DNA of 64,000 nt from Camelus bactrianus (taxonomy: Eukaryota; Chordata; Mammalia; Artiodactyla; Camelidae). Below are positions 1 through 46,500 of the stretch, one piece after another. The translations under genes and the position numbers were made by a program. The DNA lies in NCBI RefSeq assembly GCF_048773025.1, contig NC_133541.1:108043912-108107911 (forward strand), read 5' to 3'. The stretch's first letter is position 1; every line of letters starts with the position of its first letter. Below the pieces are notes generated by a model. That model was not told the origin of the DNA, made no database searches, and saw nothing but the letters and a program-made list of their open reading frames with translations.

Positions 1-299
1 TCACACAAATTCTCAAAAGACCCACTGCCTCCTTCATCCCTTGCCTTCAGTCCACCGCTATCTGACCCTCTCCATCACTCTGCAGAAAACAGCACCCCTT
101 TTTTTAAAATGAGATTTCTTTCCTTTTTTAGTTTTATTAGGTAGAATTATTACAGTTTGACTACACATATACATTATATTGCATTTAAATACATATATAC
201 AATATACTGCACATATTTTTTTTTAGTTTACATATATGTACTGATCATTGCAGAACAACGCTCCCTAAAGCCACCAACAGTCCCCATGCCTGTCATGAA

Positions 300-1830
300 C
301 CAAAGCTGGTGGTTCCATCCTCATCCTTCCCAACTCTCAGAGCATTCCCCGTTGACTCCTCTTACCCTCCTGATACTCTTGGCTTCCTTCCTTTCATTTC
401 CTTCCCTATGCCCACTCTCCTGGGTTTTCTCCCACCTCTTGGTCCCTCCTTCTCAGCCTCTGCAGGTATATCTTCATTTTCACAGCCCTAACCTGTGGGT
501 GTGCCTCCGAGCTCCATCCTGGGGTGCCTTCTCTTCTCTTTCCAAGTTCATCTCTCTGAGCAATCCAGCCCTCATTCTCGTGATTATCTCTCTACTGACA
601 ACTTCCCATCCTCATGTGAGTCCAAACCCAGGCCTCCACGTGCCTACTCAACATCTACACGCAGTGTCCCGAAGGTCTTTCGAGCTCACCATGTCTAAAG
701 TGGAACTTGCACTTTTCACTCCTCCCTCCTCCTCTTTGCACTCACCCGCCCCCCACCCCATCCCAGTTGTCTCCAGTTTCCCCTGTCTCAGTGAAAACCA
801 CTGCCTGCCTGTTTGCCCAGAAACCTCAGAGTCCAACCTGACACTCCCTCTCCATTACCCTCCATTCCTACACATCTCTATGATGATTTTGTTTCCTGAT
901 GACTGGAATCTTCCACCGCTGTCCAGCTGCACTGCCACTGGCCCTGCCCCCATGATGTTCTCCCCAGATGCCTGCTTGCACCCCTGACCCTAACTTGTCT
1001 TGCATCTACTCATACACACTTCACTTTTCACTAGGCATTCACACAGGTCACATTAAAATGCAAATGTCATCCTGTCCTTCTTAGACCTACACTGTCAGTG
1101 GCTTCCCATCACTCTGAAGATGAAGAGAAAGATCCTTAATGTGGAATCTGTCTCTGCTCACCTTCTACACTCCCTTATTCCCTGCTCTCCCTCGTGGGTT
1201 CTGCTACAAAGGCCTTTTCTTGCCTCTTCTCTCAGCTGTACCTTCTGCCTCAGGCCCTTTGCACAGGTTCTTTTGTCTGCCTAGGATTCCCCCCAATACC
1301 CCATCCTCTCTTGCACATCATTCAGATTTCCTCACAAATATCACTTCCTCAGGGAATCCTTCCCTAACCCCTCAGAAGAGATTAATCCCTCCTACTTGTC
1401 AAATGCTTTCACAGTAACAGCTAACATACACACGAGCTCAGCACTATCCTTTGGAACTCTTCTATGCACTTCTGCTTAGACCTGATTTACTCCTCGCAAC
1501 AATCCTATGAGCTAGAAATTATAACTATCTCTATTTTACAGGTGAAGAAACTGAGGCACAGAGAAGTTATGTAATGCACCAAGGTCACCTGGTTAATGAG
1601 AGGCAAAGCTGGAATTTGAACCCAACTAGGATGACTCCAGCATAGTTTTAAACACTCTACTATTCCATAAGAAAACACTATCCTTTTCCTTTCTGCACTT
1701 ACTGTTTGTAACAATATATTTGTATGAATATTTGTTTAGTTTGTGTCTCCCAGATTAGACTATAAACTCTGTTGGGCTAGAGACCGTTTTATCCCCAATA
1801 GTAGGTGCTCAATAAATGTTTGCTAAATAG
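300..1830 (+). repeat. Old L2 LINE region with an inserted MIR; no gene
   Basis: From about 1060 the sequence matches the L2 3' region in sense orientation (pattern of cttcccatcactc, ctttgcacaggttc, cttcctcagggaatccttccctaac), ending in the typical aggtgctcaataaatgtttgct at 1804-1825. A MIR interrupts it at about 1480-1660. The pyrimidine-rich part from 300 to 1060 is probably more L2 body but is less certain. Open frames here are compositional. Confidence 0.75.
1480..1660 (+). repeat. MIR SINE
   Basis: Core attttacaggtgaagaaactgaggcacagagaag and ggaatttgaaccca are diagnostic of MIR, given here as two short signatures (1533 onward and 1611 onward). Confidence 0.9.
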
Positions 1831-2159
1831 CTGAATGTACATTAGTCTCCTCCCTCTTCCTCACTCACCACCTTCCAACAGTCACCTGGTCCTGTCCCTG
1901 TTTCTTCCTGGAGCAGCAGTTCCTAACTCTAGGAGTTTCAGGTATGTGTCCTAAAGTTGGATGGAAAATGTTATGGGTCTGGACACCTTCAAAATTTTCT
2001 ACAGCAAAGGCTAGGTGGTTCATGTTGTCTTCAGTTTATCAATGGGTCCATGAAGTTGAGAACTGGTGATTCAAATATTCCCCAGCCTTGCTCACCCTCT
2101 CCCTGCCAACCTCCGCTCCACAACTACAACACCCTCACGTCTAGCTTTATTCTCCACAA

Positions 2160-2745
2160 ATCCATCCTCCATGCTTTGGTCATAGCAGTCTTTTAAAAAC
2201 ACATACCCAGGTCACCCTCCTGCATAAAACCAGTCAGAGTCTATATCGCCCTTGGAACAAAGTTCAAACTCTGCTGAAGGGAGAGGGTGCTATAGGCCCT
2301 GTTAACTTCTCCATTCTTTTGTGCCTTCACTCGTTCCCTCTTCCCCTCAACTCTACAGCCCAGCAGTACAGACTCGGTTTTACGTTTGTGTTTCCCAGCC
2401 TGTACCAGTGTGGTTTCTCCTATCTGTACTCATGCAGTGACCTCTGCCTGGGATGCCAGTCCTCTCATCTGCACCTAGAAATTCCTACTCCATCTTTAAG
2501 CATCAGCTTAGATGTCTCTTTGGGGTTAGGGGCGCCTCCTGCCTGCTTCCATAGGCTACGCCTGTCCCGGACAACGCACAGAAGGCACCGAACCATGGTT
2601 TTTTGGCTGCCGACTGTCTCTCTCCTGCCCTGTGAGCTTTGAGAGCAGCTCCCAGGTCTTATTCAACTTTTTATCCCCCAGTTCTAGACAAGCGCTAGCC
2701 CAAAGTACGGTGCTCAATAAGGATTTGTTCAGTGAATGAATGATG
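2160..2745 (+). repeat. L2 LINE 3' end, sense
   Basis: Ends tgctcaataaggatttgttc followed by agtgaatgaatga (2710-2745), the L2 3' terminus, preceded by L2-like body from about 2180. Confidence 0.85.
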
Positions 2746-2940
2746 ACAAATAGTTCATGGGTTCTAAAAAAATCTGTGAATAAATGAGTGGGTAACTGGA
2801 AGTTCAGGCCTAGAGAGAGATGCAGATTAGGAAATTCAGAGATGAGTAAAACGCGATTGCAGCTGTCAGACATCTAAGCGGAAGACAAATCCCTTGAAGG
2901 AGTAAGTCTGAAGGATTTAAGGAGTCATTCAAATCACGTC

Positions 2941-37219
<34,279 letters not shown>

Positions 37220-38058
37220 AGGACACCAGGCGGCAGGTACGCTTCCTGAGTCTGGAATCCTTGCTGATCATTCACTACCCGGGGAGGGCAGGAGGGCAAC
37301 TCCAGCATTTGCCGTGGTCCCAGGGAGCTAGACAGGGCTTCATGGGTAGGCCCTGAAGGGAAGGGGGTGTGGAGAAAGAGGTTCCATTCCTCAGGGTCAG
37401 TGGGTCATGCCAGGAACCAGAGCTGCAGACCCAGAAGGATCCAGAACAATCCTAGCAATGACTGACACTGGGCGTACCATGGGAGGTGAGCACTGAGGTA
37501 GTGCCTCTTGTGCATGCGGATAAAGCTTGAGGCCAGGGACAGCTCAGTCACTCCCTCACCTCTGTCAGTTCCTTTTCCTTATGATTTTGTAATTCGAGGG
37601 CATTTCTTCATGGGAGGAAAGATGGTTTGCTCAGAACAAGCCATTCCAATGGCTCCGTGCCTCCCAGGTGATGGTGAAGGGGTTGAGTGCTCTGCCAGGC
37701 TGAGCAGGCCCCCGCAGCCACCCAGCCGCCTATAAATGGGGGTAATACAGGTCTGGGCTGGTGGTGAGGATTCACTGAAGTTAAATTCTATCTAAAGCAC
37801 TCAGCCCATTGCCTGGGACATGGTCAGCACTAACAAGGATCCACTGTGGTTAGTTAATGTGCCTTCCCTGCGTCGGAGATGCCAGATTTTGATTTTATTT
37901 TGTTCTCCTAGATGGAGAAAACAGTCGGGAAATCTTACATTTGAACATGTTTCCTTTGCCCAGATTTCTTAGCCAAGTAGTGATCAGTTCCATGCCTCTG
38001 CCCTTTGCCCACCATGGGTTGGAATTGAAATTTTTTTTAACTTCCCCTCCCTCCCCAG

Positions 38059-38425
38059 AAGATGGCCTGCTGTGGTGTCCATGCTGGCCAAGCCAGTGAG
38101 CTGTGCAGAGCTCCCGTGACCTCCACTCAGTGACCCCAGGCTGATTTCTGTTCCGACACAGGATGCTACGTATGGACATGTACAGTATATATATATTTTT
38201 TTAAGTGACCTGCCCCTCCCTTCTCAGACCCAACATGCCCAGGGGCCTCGGGACTTCCCACCTCTGCCCTGCAGACCCGGCGAGGTTCAGCCTGCAATTC
38301 CTTCCACACCCCTGGTCTCCAGCTCATGCTGAGGCTTTGTCCTCCTTTTGTTAGTCTTTTTCCCGTTTTGTTTGTGGTTTTTTTAGTAAGAACTCAAAAA
38401 ATAAAAGACTTGAAGGAAAGGTGCA
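38059..38425 (+). other. TCOF1: TCOF1 last exon, non-coding 3' UTR
   Basis: Begins after the strong acceptor ctccctccccag and ends about 20 nt after an AATAAA at 38400-38405, giving a 3' UTR exon near 365 nt. The human gene also ends in a non-coding exon, as I recall. The cleavage point is an estimate. Confidence 0.8.
38400..38405 (+). terminator. TCOF1: Poly(A) signal of TCOF1
   Basis: Canonical AATAAA in AATAAAAGACTTG, at the expected distance after the last exon. Confidence 0.85.
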
Positions 38426-39884
38426 AGTTCCCAGTGCATCCAGGGCAAATGTTTTGCATTGATTTATTCTTGGGAGAGTCTGACAGTTGGAAGTGAACAG
38501 ACCATCGCTCAGGATTTATTCTTGACTGCGTATCAGGGCTCTGGGATACTGTGGTGAGTGAGACACAGGTTGCCGGAGGAGACTCGAAGTGCCCTGGTGT
38601 GCACTGGGGTGGAGGCGGCTTCCTGAAGGAGGTGGTATCTAAGCTAAGGGGGAGCTCAGGCATGGTCATGGTTGGTTTCCAGATGCTGGGGTAGGACACC
38701 GGGCCCCTGGCTTCCTGCATACCCATGCTTCCTGTTTGGGACCAGGAGTCTTCTCTGCAGGGCCTGTCAGTCCCGCAGGCTTGGTCCGAGACCTGGCTCA
38801 TGCACCTGCAGCCCAACTTCACACGATGCCACCCTGGCCGTCCTCCCGGAAACAAAAGAGATAAGGAGGGCCTTCCAAGTCACCTTTTGAAGTTAGGATG
38901 AGCTGCTAGCGGGCAGGCTCTCTCAAGGTAACTAGTGAAGAATAGCTGGCAGGCACAGTAGGAGCAGAAAGGTCAGTTAGAAATGAGTTGTCCTCATGTG
39001 TAGGCAACAAAGGTTCTGCAGCGATGAAGGCAAGAAGTGGAGGAACTCAAAAAAAGATGTGTCAGGGTGTTGTCCACAGGGCTTAGTGATGGTGGGCGGT
39101 GCGGAGGCCCACTTCCCTGGGCCCAGAGCAGTGCGGAGCGCCTGAGGTCGTGGAGACATCTCTCCGAGACTTTTGGCCTCCCCCTAGAGATAGTGGGAGG
39201 TTGTGCAGAAACAGCACTGGCTGTGGATGTCTGGAGAGCCAGGGTGGCATCTGGCTGCACGCTTGGGGCCCTTGGGCAAAGCCCGTCCCTGGGTAGCCTC
39301 TCTCCCCACAAATGTGTTGGTCTAGAGCAGAGGCAGCAGAGCAATGTCTTTAAACTTAGAGATGGAGGGGTTTCACCAAACTTCCTGATTTGGAGCGCCT
39401 CTTGAAAAGTCCAGAACTCTGACGACAGGGGCCTCTGCTCCTCCTGGCAACAACCAGCTGGGGCTGTGCAGCCACCCCTTAAGTAGGACAGAGGCCCCCA
39501 GTTCCACAGCCCCCACTCCCTGGTGGTCCCGACATGGGGGCCCCGTGTTGTTGCCATCTGTCATCACACTTGTACCATTCTTAGTATAGAAATGAAAATG
39601 GGGATGTGAGAAAATGGAAGCTGGACCCACAGAGGCTGTGCTTAAAGAGCTACGGGCAGGAGCCTGTTTCTTTTTGGAAGTAAAGAATGTTCCTGTGTGT
39701 TACACGTGGAAGCCAAGTGTTTCTGTGTCCAATGACTGGAGCACCCCAGCCCGGCCTGGTCCCACGGGCATGTGTTTGGGCTCCCTGGGCTGCATCCTCC
39801 CACCTAGACCACAGGGTTCACGGTCTCCAGTTAACCCCCTTGGGGTAACCGAACCAGACCTAACAGAACAGCCAAGAGCTGCAA
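38426..39884. other. Intergenic gap between convergent TCOF1 and CD74 ends
   Basis: About 1.46 kb. Holds an antisense L2-like stretch (about 38500-38690) and copy B of the 159-bp duplication. I recognise nothing in 38850-39884; the open frames there show no coding signature. Confidence 0.7.
38688..38847. repeat. Copy B of the 159-bp duplication (downstream of TCOF1)
   Basis: Lies between the TCOF1 and CD74 poly(A) sites, inside sequence that otherwise resembles antisense L2 (38500-38690). No target-site duplication or poly(A) tail is visible at its edges. Confidence 0.95.
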
Positions 39885-40522
39885 GCGTTCTACTTACTAT
39901 CTTTATTTTCACAGCTGTGGCCCTGAGGGCTGATGACAAGCTTGGCTGCGCAGCAGGAACTAGGGGTTGGCAGAAAGTGAGGAGGGGCTGTGGGTGGGGA
40001 GGTGGTTCTTCCTGGTGGGGGTGGGGAGAGGGGAAGGGTGGCTCACCCTCCTCTTAAACAGGCTGGAAAGCCGAGGCCGGGGGGGAGGGGACGGCAGGAG
40101 TGTCCGTTCTGGGGCTTGGGATACTGTTGTCTCTTCTCCCTGCACCTGACCACCTCGTCCACAGGCCTGGATCCTGGAGCTTCATGTTAGAGGCTACTGT
40201 GATGTCAGAAATGGGTGTCAGCCTAGTTCATGCTCCACCTCCCTAGGCCTTCTGTCCCTGCTAGTGTGGGGGGCTTTGGGCAGCAGGGCCCTGCTGCATC
40301 ATCAGTCTAGGCTGTTCTGATATGATTTGTTGTGTCCAAGGATGATGGAGAGCCAGGTGCCAGAGTCCCCTGGAATGAGGCGCAGAGTGGGAGACAGTGT
40401 GGGGAGGGGTGTGTAAGGGAAGGAGAGAGGGGCTAGGGTTGTGGAGCAGGGGAGCAGGGAAGCCGTGGCCATGCAGGGCTGGCTGGGTGCTGGCATCTGC
40501 GTCTTCTGTTCTCACAGGATGA
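39885..40522 (-). CDS. CD74: CD74 exon 8: last three codons, stop and 3' UTR
   Basis: Acceptor tctgtag. Coding part is only 40512-40522: V (split), I, L, TGA. The mature C-terminus is QVIL instead of human PVPM. The rest is about 620 nt of 3' UTR, up to roughly 20 nt beyond an AATAAA at 39902-39907 (- strand). Confidence 0.87.
39902..39907 (-). terminator. CD74: Poly(A) signal of CD74
   Basis: TTTATT on the + strand, AATAAA on the coding strand, about 600 nt after the stop codon. Transcription converges with TCOF1, whose own signal is 1.5 kb away. Confidence 0.8.
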
Positions 40523-43500
40523 CTACAGAGAAAGAAGCAGCAGGTTAGGGTCGGAGTCACCTGAGGTCCGTGTCCCTTCCTACATCCTGTGGCCGCAGAG
40601 CAGTCGAGGACTCTTCACCCTCCACTGCCCCCTGCTTCGGTACAAGTACCGACCACCATAGCCCCTAAAACCCCCAACCCTGGGCCTCATCTGCAAAATG
40701 GACGTTGGAGAATGGCCTGGAGTCATCCACCATGAGAGAGGTGGCCCCTCTGGGGATAACCTGCTGGGGACCGGATTCCCTACAGGGGCCCTTACCTTGG
40801 CCCAGATCTGGCTTGGTCACGCCCAGCCCAGAGGACAGATCCTCCATTTCCAGTGGGTCTGCAAAGGAGCAGAAAGTCTACTTGTTAGCTAGAGTCCAGC
40901 CCACAGCACCCATTGGTGAGGGGCCTGGGAGGGGCTAATTCTTCCCAGCCTCACCACAGGCCTGGCATCTGGTAGAGCCATTGCGGATGGAAGGATGCTT
41001 GTTGGATAACAGCAAGTGCCAATGAAGTATGGCTGGGCAATCAAGTAAGCCAGGCCAAGGAGGGGGTGATGGAATCAGATGGGTGGATCTGGAGGACTCC
41101 TGGATGCATGCGTGGATGGGTAAAAGTCACAAAAGGAAGGACTGAAGGATCAATGAATAAGTAGGTAAGTGTGGACATAAGGAGAAAAATAATAGATGCA
41201 CAAACAGGTGAGAAATGCACAGGTGGGTGGATGCATGGCTGAGTGGCTGTTCCCCAGGAGTTGCCGCCTTGAGTATCCTGGCCCCGTGCGTGCCAGGAGG
41301 GACCTCCTGCCCCTCAGCCTTCCTGGTCCTTCCTGCTCCTGGCGCAGTGGCCACTGCTTACCACTGCAGTTATGGTGCCCGCGGCTCCTGGTGTGGGGGA
41401 CCTCGGTGCCGTTGGGGAAGACGCACCAGCAGTAGCCGATGCTCCCATAGCACTGGAGCGGCATATAGTTGCCGTTCTCGTCGCACTTGGGCCTGAACGT
41501 GCCCGGGTGGATGGCGGGGATGCGGCTGACCTCTTCCTGGCACTTGGTCAGTGCTGAAGCGACAGGCATGATGAACATAGTGTCAGTGGGCTCTGGGCCA
41601 GAGTCTCAGCAGAACCAGAGATCCACATGGCACTGCTGTCAGTCTAATGCCTCCTGCCCAAGTGGCTGTACTTCTACCCATTGCACGGATGGGGAAACGG
41701 GCCTGGACCAGTAAGGTCCTGGATCAAAGAGGCTGTGTGGCTAATTCATCCCAGAACGTGATTTCTTCTGACATTCAATGCCTGTTGGGGTTCAGAATTG
41801 CACCTAAGAGTCTGATTTCTAGAGAAAAGCAGTGGACACCTTGGTAAGTCTGAGCTTCCATTACTGGGGGCATATCTAAGTAGAAGTGGGGGTTACCATG
41901 TGAGGGGGGTATTGTAGAGGGGATTCAGACATTAGCTGGGAGTTGGTCAAGAGAGCATCTACGGTGCCCTCTCTGAATCTACGATGGAGACACTGAGGCC
42001 CAGAGTGGAGTGGGCCATTGATCTTCCACTTCTGAAACAGCCCAGAGAGAAGAGACTTGCTCAAAGTTGCACAGCAAAGTAGCACCAGGATAAGAACACA
42101 GCCCCTTTAAGGCTTTAGGGCTGAAAATCCTGGTGTTGCCCATGATATGGAAAAACCCCAAGGCTCTCTGGTCTGGTACCTGCTGGCTGTATCACCTCAG
42201 AGAGGACCCCTCTAAAAGGTGGGAATCATGAGCCCAGCCCCCTCCCGGGAACCCACAGGGGTGCAGTGCTGGATGGGGAAGGTCATTGCCATGACTCTTG
42301 GGATGTTTTGGGTGGGTTTTGCTTCAGATCCCCTTGCACAGTACCATCCTCCCCAAGGGAGGTTACCTTCTGAAGGGAGGACTCTGTGCAGACAGGATGG
42401 AGGATGGGGGCTGGGGGCAAGCCATGCCCAGAAAAACAGGCAGGAGAGACGAGTGAGCGCAGAGAGGCTGGGAGAGTCCTGTGCTTGGATTGGGGAGTGC
42501 TCAAAGCCCTACCCTTCGCAGCTCCAGGGGAGCTTGAGGGAGCGCCCAGAAACCCTGCCTCCCCAAAGCCCCCATTCCATGTACCTTTTGTTGGAACCTC
42601 AAAGGGCTGCTCCTCCTGTGAGTTCTTGCTCATTTCAAACAAGAGCCAATAATGCATCCAGTTCTCAAAGAGCTAATGGGGATAGAGGCAGAGGGTCAGG
42701 CTCAACTGCCCTTTCCAACCCCACCTGACCTTGCCCCTGAGGACAGAAACATGGAGGGCCAGCTTAATGACCCACATGGCTTGGCTGAGGTGGTTTCTAA
42801 ACTCCAAGCACACTTTCATGTTTGTGGCTTTCAAGGTGCTGGTAAGCTGTCTCCAACTTGCGGAATGGCTTCCCTGGTCACCCCGCCTCTTCCCAGGCCT
42901 GCTCTAGACATCAGGAAAAAGAAGGGACCAGTACACGGAAGCCTGCTGACCTTCCAGTTCATGCCGTCCATGGTGTTCTTAAGGTGTTTCAGGTTCTCTG
43001 GGAGGCTCCCCTTCAGCTGTGGGTACACCTTCAGGGGGTCAGCCTTCTGCAGGGTAGCAAGGCAAGAAGGAAGGTTAAAAAGAATTTCCTGGTCTTCCAT
43101 TCTGAGAGGTGGACCCAAGCTGTGCTAAGCTTGCAGCCTACACCTCAGCATATTGGAGCTGGTGGGGGTGGCGGGTAGTGGTACAGGTAATCCGGCTGCA
43201 CGGCTCCAAGACCCCAGCGTTGGGAGTCGTGAGAACCAGTTCCAGGCCCAATTCTACCAATAACCCCTGGTCGTCTGCGCCTAAGCTCCCTAGTCTTCAG
43301 GCACGTAGATGAGATCTTTCAGGTCTCATCTCTTCCAGGAGGACTTCCTTCCAACCCCCTGGCTAGCTCAGGTCCTCGGCCTGTCTTCACAAAGCCCCCT
43401 GCACATCCCTCATCACTTGGTCACTTGTCTGTCTCCCGTGCTAGCCTAGGATCTCCACAGGATTGGGAGCTGGATCTGACTGCTCCCTATTGTAGTCCCT

Positions 43501-46500
43501 GAGCCTTGCATGGTGTCTGGCACAGGGTAGATAGGCAGTAAAAATTTGGGAAGGAAAAAATAAGCTTTGCACCTTGATTTCTCCACCTCAGACACTCAAA
43601 AACGTGGGTAGTAGCGGGGCTGAACTTCATGTAATGTTTAAGGGCCACACTTGGCATTCCTTCGCTAATCTGGTGAGCCCGTATTAAATGTCTGCTGTGA
43701 GCCAGGCATGGTGTAGACCTTGGAGCGCAGCCTCAGCGGGGGCCTGGGGCTTGGGGGTGCATCGCCTCACTCACCAGGAGCAGGTGCATCACGTGGTCCT
43801 GTGTCATGTTGCCATACTTGGTGGCATTCTGCATGAGCTGTGGAGGGAAAAAATGGAGAGTGTGAGGTTACCAGCACTGGCCCATGGAGAGAGGGGTCCT
43901 GGAGCTGGCAGCTGGGGTCTGGGTGAGAGTCTCAAGTTCCAGATGTTCAACAGGCCCATCTCTGACACTTCCAAGTGTGAGAGCTCGAGCAAGTCACTAC
44001 CTTCCTGCCTCAATGTCCTATTGGTCAAATCTGCATAAGCTTTCCTGCCCATGGCTTTGTGGACAGAAACATTATGCATATATTTTATCAAGGGCTTTGA
44101 GAATAGGAGGGACTGTGAGATGCTCTGGGAAAGAAGAAGCACTTCGTAAATTGTGGCGGGCTGGGCCCTCCCAGGGATGGCCCCAAGAGGCTCTTTCTTC
44201 CCCTGCCCCTGGAATTCCTCTTCCTAAGGTAGGCCCAGTCCTCCCCCAGCAGTCAGAGCCCCTCCCCAGCTGGGCTTTCCCTGGGCCGGCAGTCCTCCCC
44301 TGTTCCTTGGTATCTGCCCGCCATCCAAGCTGGATAACTCTTCCCCCTCTGCCGCCCTTTGGTTGTCCTTACCTGTGGGCCTTGCATGGGCAGAGCCTGC
44401 ATAAGCATGGGGGTGGCCATCCGCATCTGGCTCAAAGGCTTGGCAGCTATAGGGGCAGGAGATACAGCATGAGTGTGGCCCCAGTGCCCGGGGAAGAGGG
44501 TACTCAGATCTGGGGACCAAGATCTCAGACCCAAATGAGGGCCTGGAATTCCAGACCAGAAGGAGAGGACAGTGGGCCCAGGTGGGTGCAGGAATGGGGG
44601 TCTCTGAGGTAAGGGATGGTGGGGGTGAGGGATGTCAGGACAGACAGGGGACACGCACGTTTGGGAAGCTTCATGCGCAGGTTCTCCAGCTGCAGGTTCT
44701 GTGAGGTGATAGTCAACTTGTCCAGCCGGCCCTGCTGCTGGTACAGGAAGTAGGCAGTGGTGGCCTGCCCGGCCAGGAGAAGAGCCATCAGGACAGAAAA
44801 GCCTGTGTACAGGGCTCCGCGGCTGCACTTGCTTTTAGGGGATGGGAGGAGATAGGTCAGAGGAGAGTCCAGGGGTGTGGCTGCCTGAAGGGCTAGGTGG
44901 GAGTCGGGGAATGCATGCCCCCATTTCCAGCCCCTGCCCTCATCTACTCCTAACAAACACACAAGTGCCTATGAACATGCAGCTTGGAGACATTCTCCCA
45001 GCCCCGTACCTCCCACCATTCCTGCTCCTACAGCTCTCCCAGGTAGAAATCCTGGAGCCGCCCCTGGGCCTAGGCTGCCTAGAGAAGAGCCAGGGACAAG
45101 TGCCCTGTCCGTTTGGGGCCTCAGTCCCTCCTGTGCATTGAGGGGTTGAGATGGAAGGTCTCCCCAGTTTCCCTCTGCCAGGGGGTCTCCTGAGGATCAG
45201 GGCTGCTCTCTAGGGGAAGGGGGTTTTCACCCATGCTGCCCACCCAACCCCTGCAGTGAAATCAGGAAAAGAAAGCAACTAGGACCTGGACGGCGGAGCC
45301 TGCAGAACACCTGAAAAAGAGAAGTGAGGCCTTGCCATTTTAGGAGTGGGCTCGGGGCCTCTGACAATGCCAGGCTGGAGCAGGGCCAGGCACCATCCTC
45401 TCTGGGAGAACATCCTCTGTCCCAAACTCTCCCTGTGCCTCTGATCAAGCCTCGTGCCATTCTCTGGACCTGTTACATGGGTACCTCTCACCTCAGCAAT
45501 AATAGAATTTGGTGGTCTTTGCAGTAAGATCTGACTGTGACCACAGAAGTGTTCTGAATGGTAACGTCCACTCACGAGGGATATCCACCCAGGAGGGATA
45601 TCCACCAGGAGCGGGGTGTCTGAGCCTGTATGACCTGGAGAATTTCTCTTGCTCTCTAGACTGGCTGGCTGCACAGGGAGGGGTGGCCCGACCTCAGGGA
45701 GCCTTGCAGCTGTTGGCCTCCAATACGGCTTTGAGGGCACAGGTACATGTTACAGTATGGGGGATGTAAGGATCCTGTCCCAGGGCCCTGAGAGTTCCTG
45801 ACCTGTTCTTCCCACCTACCCCAGGGGTAGGACTATTGGGACCCCACTGGAAATTGAGGAAGAGACTGTACCCTGCTTACTCCAGCAACCAGCAAAGACA
45901 GTTTAGGGAACACTGGGGAGAACTTTCTGCCTAGTAACTCATGACACCACAGACATGGCTCATTCTCATTGGCTCCCCTCTTGCCAGCCCTCTGTGATTT
46001 ATGGGTCAAGGCTCAGACCATGGGATAATTATTCTGAAAGAAGAAAGCAGAAACCCCGTGTGGGGAAAAAGAGGAGACCAGACAGGAGGGAAAAACATCC
46101 TATTTCTTGGCCGTCCCAAGGAACAGGGGTGGCCTGGCCTCTAAAGGTGGTGAGATGTCCACCCAGGCCTGGGTCTTGCCTGGACTCAAGCTCCACATTC
46201 TCTCCCCTTCTGCAACCTCACACCCACTCCAGTCCCAGCTCTGCCTCCCACCATCCCTTCTCTGAACCCGTTTCTCATAAGGCCTGAGGATCTAGAGTCA
46301 TAGTAAAGATGAAACCACTGGAATCCTGATTCTGCCACTCCCTTAGCCTGGGGACCAGAAGCAAGTCACTTAACCTCTCTGAGTGAGAAACTTGAGGTAA
46401 GAACGTCTACTCAAAAGGTTGTTATGTAAAATAAGATCACAAGGTAAAACTCTTGGCTCCATACCTAGCACACAGTTAGAACTATAAGTAACCCTGAGCT

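Noticed and set aside
157-987. 276-codon open frame at the left end
   Set aside because: Pyrimidine-rich repeat-like sequence with proline/serine/leucine bias, no domain, no splice-supported neighbours; best explained as L2 body and composition.
38394-38855. 153-codon - strand frame sharing a segment with one at 24533-24814
   Set aside because: The shared segment is just the 159-bp duplication read in the same frame; no domain and no conservation signal.
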